Shown here: positions 43,728 through 53,806 of the stretch, piece after piece | How positions within the stretch are numbered: the stretch's first letter is position 1 | Layout: each line of letters begins with the position of its first letter | From: Vandiemenella viatica | Taxonomy: Eukaryota > Arthropoda > Insecta > Orthoptera > Morabidae | DNA length: 64,000 nt | Reading direction: 5' to 3' | Assembly (NCBI GenBank): GCA_031002005.1 | Contig: JARYHS010009186.1 | Coordinates: 254,601,199-254,665,198 of the forward strand | Translations under genes and position numbers: made by a program | The notes under the pieces: model-generated | What the model was told of the DNA's origin: nothing | Databases searched by the model: none | The model's input: only the letters and a program-made list of their open reading frames with translations

Positions 43728-44490
43728 AATGAAACCTGGTTACCTGCGTAACAGCTGCCGCAAATTGGGATTTCCGCAACCTATGTATGATCGTTCTCTT
43801 CGCAACCGCTTGTACATCAGAATGAACGAGGTTTTTTAGAAGAAAAATTGAATAAAATATCTGTAATAAAAGGCAATCAAGCTGATATTTTTCCAGGCAG
43901 CCAGGTCGAAATGTATGTGACTATAACTAATTTTCCATTAAAATCTCATTTCGGTCAAATAAATCAGACAGCCAAGTCTCTTATTATTAATTTCGTACAA
44001 GAGCTATTAATTCTCTAATTCGCTCCAGTTTTTCTCGCTAGTCCATCTATTGAGTTAGGTCATTCTGAATATTTTTAGTTTTTTATTTCATTTTTGGCAT
44101 GCACTATTGTCGATTATTGCGTGTTGTCCCGCGTTTAGTTTGTGGCGTAGTTATTAATTACGGTCACGTTACCAATTACTGAAATCTAATCGCCCGAAGC
44201 AGCTTAAACGAGATTCAACACACAATTGTTTGACCATGTCTAATTAATTTGAGTTCGCTCGGTCGCGTGCAGTAATACGTCGCAACAGTTAATAATGATA
44301 ATTAATAGTTCAAATCAAGAGATCTGTCCCACACGTCCGTGACCTGAAACCGTACAACTTTGCAGATACTGCATATAATTGTTTAGTCCTTCGTATTGTG
44401 GAACGATTTTTTTTTCCCAGCAATTCGTCCACCAAGGACCTTGTGGACAAGGGACAACATCATTCATTAGAGGGGCCGGGAACAGAGTTT
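43728..44490. other. no gene recognised
   Basis: AT-rich with short frames. No repeat partner found in the window. Confidence 0.4.
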
Positions 44491-44493
44491 TCC

Positions 44494-44703
44494 ACCGAGA
44501 GTGGTGGTGTAACGGTTAGCGTTCTGGCCTCGCATTCGGGAGGACGGCGGTTCGAATCCCCGTCCGGGCTTCCAGATTTGGGTTTTCCATGGTTTCCCAA
44601 ATCACTCCAGGCAAATGCCGGGATGCTTCCTTCAAAAGGCCATGGCCGAATTCCTTCCCATTCCTTGTCCCCCATCCTTTCCCGTCTCTACAAACCTCGC
44701 TGT
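44494..44703 (+). mobile_element. SINE-A, 3'-truncated
   Basis: Head ACCGAGAGTGGTGGTGTAAC, GTTCTGGCCTCGCATTCGGG, B box GGTTCGAATCCCC, body to TTTCCCGTCTCTACAAACCT. The tail and poly(A) are missing, ending about 50 bases before the M2 MITE. Confidence 0.8.
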
Positions 44704-44752
44704 TAAGAGACGTTAAGCAGAGTTCCTGTCCGAAGTCTTACCGGGACTCTTA

Positions 44753-45507
44753 GGGGAATGTCCATAAACCACGTAGCTCCGTTTTGGCCTCCTGTGAACC
44801 ACCCCCCCCCCCTCCCCACGTAGCCCAACGTGGCTTTTGTCTCTGTCTCCCCTCCTCCCACGTAGCTTTTTCCCCAATTGATTCCAGAAGACATTTTGGT
44901 CATGGGAGTGTACAAAGCGTATACTTGTGATGAGGCATGGAAAGATATTGGTGTAGGTATGAAAAGTAGTGCATGGAAGGGAAACGATGACCATGACCAC
45001 AAGCTGGCACTCGATTTCAGGCACAAGGGTGTGGGAAGATTCTCTTTTTTAGGTAAGGGTGTCAGGAAATGGAATAAGTTACCAAGGGAAATGATGAATA
45101 ATTTACTGAAAACGTCGAAAGAATTTAAAGTAAAAATTTGTAGAGGGCAAATGTAGGTGGCAGCAGGAAAGAGGGAAGATGGGTGTGTAGGGAAATTGCC
45201 ACCGGAGCGAGTGCTCGATTGCAATTAAATTAAATCAAATGCCATTTTGTACTGTTTTTCTCTTGTCAGAATATCGTAAATTACATATGGTGATAATTAA
45301 ATGACGGAAATAAATGTTCACATGGTGTTGTGTGTTCTGAACCTCCTTTTAACTGTGACAATATGAACGAAAAACTACGTGGCCTGGCTCGGAACCCCTC
45401 CCCCTCCCACACACACACACACACACACACACACGTGTAGCCCAGCATAGTTTTCCAGCACACCCCTCCCCCCCCCTAGACCGAGCCACGTAGTTCATGG
45501 ATGCACC
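44753..45507 (+). mobile_element. MITE M2, copy b, split by an L1 LINE
   Basis: Left end GGGGAATGTCCATAAACCAC preceded by TTA (44750-44752); right end CCACGTAGTTCATGGATGC. The interior is colinear with copy a (GCTTTTGTCTC, TTGATTCCAGAAG, TTGTCAGAATATCGTAAATT, GTGGCCTGGCTCGGA) apart from a 344-base L1 insertion and a CA repeat at 45410-45434. Confidence 0.75.
44899..45242 (+). pseudogene. LINE family L1, 3' end (copy e), with TSD
   Basis: Flanked by CATTTTG on both sides (44892-44898, 45243-45249); copy a of M2 has a single CATTTTG at the same place. The frame reads AYTCDEAWKDIGVGMKS, NDHDHKLALDF and GRFSFLGKGVRKWNKLPR. These are the conserved EAWxxI, DHxxKL and FSFxxRxxxxWNxLP blocks at the C-terminus of this LINE type. 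A stop is followed by the 3' UTR and an AATTAAATTAAAT tail. The coding part has no stop, which suggests a young copy. Confidence 0.8.
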
Positions 45508-45683
45508 ATTGGAGGAAGTGTTGTGTTGCCATCTGTCTGCGAAACGTGGAACTTTGTGTGTGTTAGTATTTTTTGTTTGTGAAATGTGTAGTTGTTGAGG
45601 TGTAGATGGCGACCGTCCTAGCTATCGCGGAGATGGTTAGTCAAAACCGTCTAAAAGCCGCAGTGAGGACGGCTGGTACGCGG

Positions 45684-46665
45684 TCTGGGTTCGCGCCATC
45701 CATCGCACTCACGAGGGAAACATGTGACCTCGAACACTCGGAACAGCACGAAAACATGTTTACAATAACAAGCGATCATAAACAAAACAGTGGTGTGTGT
45801 CATTTCCATGCACAACTCCGCAATTGTCTGCTAGCGCCATTAAAGAGCCTATTACTGTGTGATTCCTGGTCACGTCATACAGATCGTACCCTTCTAGATG
45901 CAACTTTTCCAAACAAAGATGTTATGCTGAAGATATTGCCACCGAAAACAACAAAATATTGACAACTCCTTGATGTTTACTTCTTTCGGCAATATAAGCT
46001 CTATATAAGGATTACTGATTTTGTAAGACTACAATGTGCCTAACCACAAGTGTAGACACATGATCGTTATTTCATAACGAAGCTTCACTCTGTGATTTAC
46101 AGTCAATTTGCTGCACCTACCTATAAGCCTATGTTGCAATATTCTTGGCGAAAGTCAGATTATGATATTGACGTACCAACATCATCATTTGAATATGTAA
46201 TTAGTTTGGCTTTTGATATTGGACTGCGTGAATGCGAAAGTGATTTGGAATGTGGTAACGTGGCTTTAGTGAGGTGTGCATATGGTTCTCTTTCACTTTG
46301 TTTTAATCACTTCATCGAAATCCCGCATCTGCACTTTGAGGATTAATATAAGCACTGTCAAGTGTGTGGCACTGCTGTATATGCGTGTTTTGCGCTATAT
46401 TAAGCAGAGAGGTTTTGGCAAAGTTGATTGAAAATTTAATTATTCAGTGACGTCATTGAATTACGTATAATTGTCTTCATATGATATTGATGTCCTATTA
46501 CTTTCTCTCTATTAAAATGTTACTTGAGGTAGACTGCAACGTTTTGCATGGAAATGACACACACCACTGTTTTGTTTATGATCGCTTGATATTCTACTCA
46601 TGTTTTCGTGCGGTTCTGAGCGTTAGAGGTCAAAGGTGTTACTCGTGAGCCACACTGGCGAATGC
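45684..46665. mobile_element. unclassified element with ~120-base inverted ends
   Basis: Left arm 45684-45812 and right arm 46545-46665 are inverted copies. The shared stretch includes GCGATCATAAACAAAACAGT followed by GGTGTGTGTCATTTCCATGC, and GCACGAAAACATG. Unlike the MITEs it has an internal frame (46092-46346) preceded by a splice-acceptor-like sequence (CTGTGATTTACAG). No DDE transposase domain was recognised and no target duplication was found. Confidence 0.55.
46092..46346 (+). CDS. 84-codon Cys/His-containing ORF in a TIR element
   Basis: The frame contains QFAAPTYKPMLQYSWRKSDY and, near the end, LECGNVALVRC and LCFNHFIEIPHLH. The cysteine and histidine spacing resembles a small zinc-binding C-terminal module that I recall from uncharacterised insect transposon or virus-like proteins (an AFIRCAHC...LCFxHF...H pattern), but I cannot name the family. 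A possible acceptor (TTTACAG) lies inside the frame at about 46096-46102, so the annotated start may be wrong and this may be a last exon. Weakly supported as a functional gene. Confidence 0.35.
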   Translation: MIYSQFAAPTYKPMLQYSWRKSDYDIDVPTSSFEYVISLAFDIGLRECESDLECGNVALVRCAYGSLSLCFNHFIEIPHLHFED

Positions 46666-46943
46666 AGCGATCCTTTAGTTTATAAAAGATTTAGCCTGTT
46701 CTGCAGCCTTCACAATGTTGTCAAATGCTTGGCGAGATCCACGCTGCTTCCAATCTGTTTCCCATTCCTCACGGCGTTTCGAACGAAGTCAACAGTCTTC
46801 CTCAGGGGCCAATTCACCTGCTCAGTTTACTAATATCCAATAAATCTCAAAGGTTCAAAACGCCCTTGACACTATCTTAACAGTTGGAGCTGGTGGTATT
46901 GTACTGTCGTATTGATGCACTTCGATGAGAGGTCCTAAGTGAA

Positions 46944-47130
46944 ACCGAGCTTGGTGGGTGAGCGGTAACGCCTCGCATTCGCTGGTTCGAATCCCCGTCC
47001 GGGCATCCAGATTTAGGTTTTCCATGGTTTCCCCAAATCACTTCAGGCGAATGCCGCGATTCCCTCAATTCTTTTCAGACACTAACGATCTCGACGTCGA
47101 CAAGGCGTGAAGCTATAAGGAGTAAATAAA
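46944..47130 (+). mobile_element. SINE-A with internal deletions
   Basis: Head ACCGAGCTTGGTGGGTGAGC, CCTCGCATTCGCTGGTTCGA (part of the anticodon-arm region deleted), body to GAATGCCGCGATTCC. It then jumps to GATCTCGACGTCGACAAGGC and GTGAAGCTATAAGGAGTAAA. Confidence 0.7.
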
Positions 47131-47395
47131 GAAATCTTTATAAAGATGGTATCGGGATAGTATTGTCATTTTTTCCAGTTTAGGTTTTTCAACTTCTTAT
47201 GAAGTTTTCGGGTCGTAGGTAAATATAATATCCGAGTTTGTTTCTACAAGTTTTGCTATTATGGTACGATTGCTGTCCAACTTGTAAATATTTATTCCTG
47301 ATGTCTGAGGGAATGTGGTGCATTTAATGGCAGACCTAGTCATCCGTTACAACAATGTCTTGGCTGGCTAGCAGTAAAACAGTCAAGCTGCGTTC

Positions 47396-47698
47396 CCACG
47401 ATCCCTTGTAACGAAGGCGGCACCTCATTAGCCGAAGTGTAGGGACGACCGCGCGCCGTAGGTTAGGCCTCGCTACCTCGCCACCGCCTCCCCACCACAT
47501 TGCCTAGTGTCGTTTGGCACAGAGCACTTTACAGCAACAGAAGGGGTGCGCACCTCTGCTGCAAACCGATGGCAACAGCGCACCGCTACACACGCCTGTG
47601 ATGTTTACGGACTCGTAGAGGCGGCCCTGTTCCCATGGCGTGTTGTTGAGTATCCGTCCCGTCCCGCCTTCGTTACAAGACGTCGTGGGAATGCGGCT
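47396..47698. mobile_element. MITE M3, copy b
   Basis: Ends AGCTGCGTTCCCACGATCCC and (complement) AGCCGCATTCCCACGACGTC. TCA precedes and TTA follows, a degraded three-base duplication. The interior matches copy a in reverse (GGGACGACCGCG, AGAGCACTTTACAGCAACAG, CACCGCTACACACGCCT). Confidence 0.7.
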
Positions 47699-48270
47699 TT
47701 ATGAAGGCAGAAGCCTTGGAGTGCGTGCGGATGCAGTGGTGGTCCTTTTGTCTGGGACAGTGACGCGGCGTCAGATGGGGCGCGGATGGTCACCACTTAG
47801 CCGAGTTCCGTGGGCGAGGGTCGTTAATGAGTGGCCATCAAGGCGGCGACATTTTTCTAATTAGCGCTCACGGCGGCGTCCGTTTCAGCTAATCAAGTGA
47901 CGGACGCTCCACGGCCCGTGTGCGCCTAGTAGGGACTTAAGTGTGCGCAGGAGGAATACACAGTTAATGGCGGGTGTGTACGGACCCGTCTGGCACTTCC
48001 ATAAGACGTCACGTAGCAGGTTGCAGCAGCAAACCAACTTGGTCATATATACAGGGTATGAAAAAGGATAATCCTGTAACCGCAGATAGGTCACTTCATG
48101 TCCTACTATACGACAAAATTTCATTTTAGTTAAAGTCTCACCATTTTCGAGATATTGATATTTTTAAATATTTTTTCGAAACATCTAACTGTGTTCAGTT
48201 TATTCCATGCTATTTCTACAAATTAAGACTTTTTGAACCCTGATTTTAAAAAAAAATTATTCAAACATTT
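47699..48270. other. no gene recognised
   Basis: The first 250 bases are GC-rich without a domain. From 48050 (TACAGGGTATGAAAAAGGAT) it resembles the start of a mariner-like end, but no partner was found. Confidence 0.35.
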
Positions 48271-48502
48271 TTGAGTCAACTAAAACAATGTTCTTTCTTT
48301 CCTTAAAACGTCAAAAAAACGTATAAAAATCTTAAATGGTATAATTATTTTAAGATGTTTGTTTTAAGGTAGTTCAATCTGCTAAAGAGACCATTATGCA
48401 TTTTAAACATGTAGTAAAAAAATAATGATAATGACATTAAAAAAGATTTTTTTTTTTTTTTAACATTTGGAGAAAAAAAGAACATTGTTTTAGATGACTC
48501 AA
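48271..48502. repeat. 30-base inverted repeat, 172-base spacer
   Basis: 48271-48300 (TTGAGTCAACTAAAACAATG then TTCTTTCTTT) pairs with 48473-48502 (its complement, two mismatches). The right arm abuts the microsatellite. Confidence 0.65.
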
Positions 48503-48506
48503 ACGT

Positions 48507-48638
<132 letters not shown>

Positions 48639-48726
48639 ACAATTGGCAGTCATTGGGTACTGCCGACAGAACTGAAAACTATGAATATAATACGCGCAAC
48701 ACGTCTTACTTACAGCTATAGATATA

Positions 48727-49056
48727 ATAAATAATAATAATAATTCCGTGTGGTCGTAATGACCTGGTGACAGGGATTCTATTCACTGCGTATTACCAAT
48801 TTATTGTTGGCAATCCCATATATCGGAACAGTTCAATTAATTTGCCGTCTTAACGTAACCCGGTAGTGCTACCAGGTACAGAGGACCTACAGTTTAACGT
48901 GGAATCCGAACCACGGAAGCGTTTACACAGCAAGCTATCCCAAAGGTGAAGTTTGGATTAAGCGTCTATGAAAATCCCCCGTCGAGACAGGGATTTGAAC
49001 CGGGGACCTTCCGTTCGCCAGTTAGACACCTTAACCACTGAGCCACCAGACCGCTA
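48727..49056 (-). mobile_element. SINE-B, full length
   Basis: Minus strand: head AGCGGTCTGGTGGCTCAGTG, GTTAAGGTGTCTAACTGG, B box GGTTCAAATCCC, body GGTTCGGATTCCACGTTAAA, and a simple (ATT)n tail at 48727-48743. The head is a good tRNA-like sequence, but the flanking body shows it is a SINE, not a tRNA gene. Confidence 0.7.
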
Positions 49057-49177
49057 CAGATATACTGTATATAACTTTAGAATGTCTGTGACGTGACCTC
49101 ATAAGATTATTACCCCTCCAGAAATCGCTAAACTCACCTAAAGAAGCTTTTGCTTCAAAAACTAAAAATATACCTTA

Positions 49178-49303
49178 GTCCACAATCCGAAGGTTGGTCG
49201 AATCTTCCGGAAGGAAATGTACCAAGCTATTGTGTCAAAGGCAGGAAGGCCAATCCATTTCATCAGAGGCCTACAGTTTAACGTGGAATCAGAACCACGG
49301 AAC
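49178..49303 (-). mobile_element. SINE-B fragment
   Basis: Minus strand carries GATTCCACGTTAAACTGTAG, ACACAATAGCTTGGTACATT and GACCAACCTTCGGATTG. No head or tail. Confidence 0.5.
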
Positions 49304-49794
49304 GTCCCGGCGCACAGTAGTTCAGAATTGGAATATAATGGACATTCGAACAAAAGTCATAATATAAATCCAAAAAAAAAAAATAAATGAACATTGTAAT
49401 TTGTCATCAGCACAGCAAATGCTACCTAAAACAATTTTTGATCGATATTATGACTCTAGTTCGAATGTTCGCTATATTTTAACCATGAAATTCACGTGCT
49501 CCCTGTAGTCAAAGCGGCAAGGATACGCAAGAAATTTTTATGTTGTAATATTAAGTAGGATAGGTACTTATGATTGCATAAGGTTTGACTTTGACACTTT
49601 GATATAGGGCCGTGGAAAAAAAAATAGATTTCCATTCATACATTTTTTTTTATTTTAAGTGTGAAGGACTCATTTTTATCAAAAATTGAACATAACAAAT
49701 TTTGATCATCACAGCAAATGCTATCTAAAGCAATTTTTTTGATCGATATTATGACGTAAGGTCGAATGTCCAATATATTACAATCCCGAACCAC

Positions 49795-50425
49795 TGTGCG
49801 GCGTAGCTCATATAATCAAATACAACTCCTAAAAATTCCCGCTCACCAATGGGATTTGAACCCGCGACCGGAGAAAAAAACTTTCTGAAGTAAGGGCGTT
49901 AACCGCCAAGCTACCAGACCGCTTTGTTTTGAAGTATACTTGTGTTAAGTACTATTCTGTCACCATTCGATAAGGTCTCAAAATTTCGTGACTACAACTG
50001 TTAATCATACTGGAAAAAATATCCTGTGCCCTTCATACAGATTTCCTTATTAAATTCCATCACTACGATATATCCATTTAGTCGTCAAAACGTAACAAAA
50101 AGACAGAGACTTACTTCCGTATTTATAACATTACTGTGGTTCACACTCACACACTGACTGCGAACAACACCTGAGGGATCATAATAACGTAAAAAAGTGT
50201 ACACTTACAACATTGCAAGACTACCTACAATTTGCCTCGCATAGCACCCCTAACTTTCTAATATCTACAGTTTAACATTCAATCCGAATAACCTACGGCT
50301 CAGGCCTGACTCTTACGATGAAAAACAATTTTTTAAAATCTTAACCTCCACGGAGATTTGAACCGGAGACCACGACGTTCGTAAGCAAGCGCTTTAACCA
50401 CTGACCTGGCAGTCCAGTACACGGA
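49795..50425 (-). repeat. composite repeat with two tRNA-like heads
   Basis: Two minus-strand tRNA-like modules: 50420-50345 (CAGGTCAGTGGTTAAAGCGC, B box GGTTCAAATCTC) and 49925-49850 (GCGGTCTGGTAGCTTGGCGG, B box GGTTCAAATCCC). They flank a body containing GTTAAACTGTAGATATTAG and TTATAAATACGGAAGTAAGT. The body is shared with 2290-2640. An AAAC-rich tract and a TTTATATATAAAG end lie further at 50580-50646. Confidence 0.55.
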
Positions 50426-50739
50426 AACACGGTACGTTGACGTCCACATCCAACGTGTCTGTCTATCGCCGTATTTCGAAGTTATGAGACAACATGTGTT
50501 ATTTATACACATAATTTTTCAAAGGATAAGTGTGCAAAGTTTCATCGAGATCGGATGAAAACTGTGGATTTGTATGAAGAACAAACAAACTAACAAACAA
50601 ACCAACAAACAAAGAAACAAGCATACTTTCATCTTTATATATAAAGATGTCCCATTAGATTCTAAAATATTTTATAAAATATCTTCTATAAAAGATCTTT
50701 GACAAAGGTCTTTTACAGTGTAAAGGGGCGTCAGGTGAA

Positions 50740-51075
50740 CACAACCTTGAGTTTCTCGGATTACAGTACTTGTCTTTATCTTCCCAAAATATTTCTCCAG
50801 ATACTTAGGTCTTGTGTATCTTCCTCTTCTGCATGAAATCTTCTCATTGCTGTTTGTACACTTTGGAGTCAGGTAAACATGGACAGTCCTCTTTTCCTCC
50901 TTCCTTTAACTTCCCACTCCTGTACAAGTTTTGGTATCCTAGTGTCTTCCACCCTTCTTACTAGCCTCATTATTTCAACATTCCTTAGTTTTTCTTTGCT
51001 CGAAATTCTTGCTGATCTTCTCCAGAAATCCATTTCTAATGCTTTCAACTTCTTAATATGTGGAGTTGCTAGTTT
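50740..51075 (-). pseudogene. non-LTR retrotransposon C-terminal fragment (L9)
   Basis: The minus frame contains IKKLKALEMDFWRRSARISS and KEKLRNVEIMRLV, then WEVKGRRKRGL. These are the xLEMDFWRRSxRISRxDxIRN and GRRKRGRP blocks found after the RT core in many insect LINEs. The middle of the usual region (KWYGHVxRM) is shortened. Truncated at both ends. Confidence 0.6.
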
Positions 51076-51079
51076 TTCA

Positions 51080-52020
51080 TCGAACGCCTCCGCAGGTGGC
51101 GGATAGGGTAATGCCCACCAGATATGATGGGTACCGGGGAATACAGTAATGGGGTGGACCAAAGCTAGCTGAAGGAGGAAAACCTTGAAAAAAAATGAGT
51201 GTTTTTGCAGCGAGCCATCTCCCCACTCATATAAACAATTCAACATGCAAAAAAAAAAAAAAAAACAAACAAACAAAGAACGAACGAACAATATGCCCCG
51301 GAATTTACAGAGTTCAATAAAATTATTCATAATCACATAGAATTAATTAAAGAAAAGATATTAATAGTATAAAAATGACTTGTGGGGTGTGATATTGTTA
51401 TGAAAGTGAGTCGGGGGCCTTACGCGAACAGGTAGTTGTGTGTGCCGTTGGGGCAGTGATATGCATCTCGTGTTAGTCACATTAGCTAAGCGGCGGAGCG
51501 TGCCGGGGTCGACAGGATAGTACGTGATGTGGCCACGGCACGCGAGTCGCTGCTCTTTTATTCAGGAACGCGACCAGAGTTCTGCTCATCTGGCTGACCC
51601 GGTCGGGAGTCAATAAGTAAACGTATCCAGTGGCGGCACGTTGTGGTGTAAACCAGAAGCTTCACGTACGGAATGAGGGGGAAATCCGCCGGTTAAAGCG
51701 CTGTTATTCTGCACACACGGAGATACAAGAGGCCGCGGTTCGAATCTCGGAACTGGCATATCGCCCACCCTGTTCACCGTAATTATGTAGGTCAGCGATT
51801 CATAATATTAAAAATTTAATTGTAACTGAACGAAAGACATGATAATAAAATAGATAAACTACTGTTATAAATTTACGCTCAACACTGAAAGGATTAGAAA
51901 TTATAATTCTTAATGACAAAAGTGGGAAGACTGTGAAATTGACCTCAAAAAATTTTAAGATTAAAACCAAAATATAATGAAACTTGAAAGCAAATGTGTT
52001 AGGAAATTGCCATCAAGGCA
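51080..52020. other. no gene recognised; weak tRNA-like fragment
   Basis: At about 51690-51755 the plus strand has GCCGGTTAAAGCGCTG and a B-box match (GCGGTTCGAATCTC), probably a SINE head fragment. The rest is unassigned. Confidence 0.4.
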
Positions 52021-52026
52021 TTTGCT

Positions 52027-53119
52027 TTACGGTTGTAACGGAAGTCATCTTAGCGGGTGCGGATGCTGATGCGGAAGTTCAATCCTTGATGATCCGAGGA
52101 TGCGGATGTTTTGCGGATGCGGAAGTGTAAAAATAAATTTATAATTATTTAAATTTAACATTTTATCAAAAATAAACTTAAAGTCAAAATAAGCATATTT
52201 TTATGCCAAATTCTACATTCTCAGAAGTAACGTCTATTTCCATATAATACTGTCACATTGATTAATTTTTTGCCTCATCTTTCAATAACAAAAAACATGG
52301 AATGATTTCACAAGTGAATTAAATTATTTACATGACGAGTCAAGCGTCTAAAAAAAACAATCTTTGTCATTTGAACTTTGCGGATTTCTCGGCTCAACTA
52401 ATTCAAGCGTAAAGCACAATGCCACGCCACCGCACATCTCCGTGCCCGCCACCCGCCTTTCCACCGCTCTAGTGGCCCATTCACAGTACAACTTGTAGGA
52501 CCTACGTTCATCCGATTTTCGATAAAGAACGTTGATGGGCCGTGAAAAGGTTTAGAGAAATACATGCAGGACGCTGCCTCGTGTTGGATGCTGGGACTCC
52601 CAAACAACCAACACGAGTCCTCGCTGTCCAACAAGCTGTGGTGTTAGATCATGATTGGAAGAAAAATCCTGCGAGTGTGCGATAAGGACACATGGCGTGC
52701 CGCGAGAAAGTACGAGTGGAAAGGACTGCTTGGAAGATTTTGTTGGACTCCTTTTACTAGCGTGAATTGGTGAGCGCATCCTATTGTAATTCTACACGGA
52801 TATCATGTAAGTTGGACCGTGAACAAGGCGCTTTACAGGCAAGTTTAAACTTGTAAATTCGTCGCTTAGATAATAACACCATTTAGTTCATTCTTATATT
52901 TATTGCAAGATCGACACAAAAAAAAAACAACAACATTGATGTTAGCTAAGAGACGATGGGCAGAATCTCGTATAAAATGAAAAGAATAATATATATTGCA
53001 ATGTAAACAAAACATTCGCTATACATCCCAAATAAATAATATAACGGATGCTGACGCGGATGTGGGATTTCATGCGAAAGTTCCGCACTTGCGGATGCGG
53101 AGATCTGTTACATCCCTAA
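52027..53119. mobile_element. hAT-like element H2, copy a, non-autonomous
   Basis: Both ends are loaded with GCGGATGC and related octamers in opposite orientation (52055-52130 and 53043-53105). The outer ends GTTGTAACGGAAG and (complement) GGGATGTAACAGATC are inverted relatives. Subterminal repeats of this kind are typical hAT transposase-binding sites. No transposase domain inside. A second, 5'-truncated copy is at 56975-57367. Confidence 0.5.
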
Positions 53120-53806
53120 TTTGCTCCATCGGAGAGATGGAATTAAAATTCCCAGCCTGCCCTGTTACAAGCAGCAAGCGCTGAGTTTAATCTTTGATAA
53201 AGCATACCGCAGTTACAGCTGTATCTGATATCTCAGTCGCTAATGACCCAGCTGTCGACGCGCCCTAAAGCAACAAAAACGATATTTCAGTAGCTGGGCT
53301 ATCTTTTAATAGCCCATAAAGCTCATGAGAGGCAGGTAATTAGCGAATGATCTTTTGTCCGCTGTAATGGCGACGGGGCAGCGCACATTAGAGGCAGCAG
53401 TCTGATTCTTAATTTGGCTGTCTTGAAGACGCAATAAACAAGTGGTCATAAGCACTTCATAAATACACACGGATTTTAACTAGGAATCATGCGCCCTTCC
53501 ATCTTGGAATGCTTTCGTAAAATATCGGAGAACCAATTCCTCGTCTATACTTGCTTTCCATTCTACAACCAACAGAGAAAACCTCATTCGCTAGTACTTC
53601 TCCCTTTAACCTATACTCCCACAAGTATTTGTGGTTTTGCCGTCTCTAGTAAGTTACAGAATTCTATTACTCTCCTCAATATGCTCTTAAAATTCGCTAG
53701 TATAACTTCTCCATGAACGCCTTCCAGGTTCAGGTGTAGGCGGCTACAATGAGGAGGATGTTCAACCCTTCATAGCAAAGCAATGACGTAAGAAGGCTCC
53801 CCATTA

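Noticed and set aside
47507..47864. ORFs shared between 5.4-kb and 47.5-kb regions (MSFGREHFTATEGV-like)
   Set aside because: Apparent protein similarity is explained by MITE M3 copies a and b; the frames are not maintained outside the MITE and the element is palindromic and non-coding in character.
48960..49056. Candidate tRNA gene (and similar heads at 15953, 58199, 54605)
   Set aside because: Good B boxes and tRNA-like heads, but each is followed by a repeated SINE body and A-rich or (ATT)n tail, and several carry target duplications.
50869..51336. 155-codon minus-strand ORF
   Set aside because: Only the C-terminal ~67 residues match a LINE; the N-terminal part is low-complexity Phe/Cys-rich noise from unrelated sequence.
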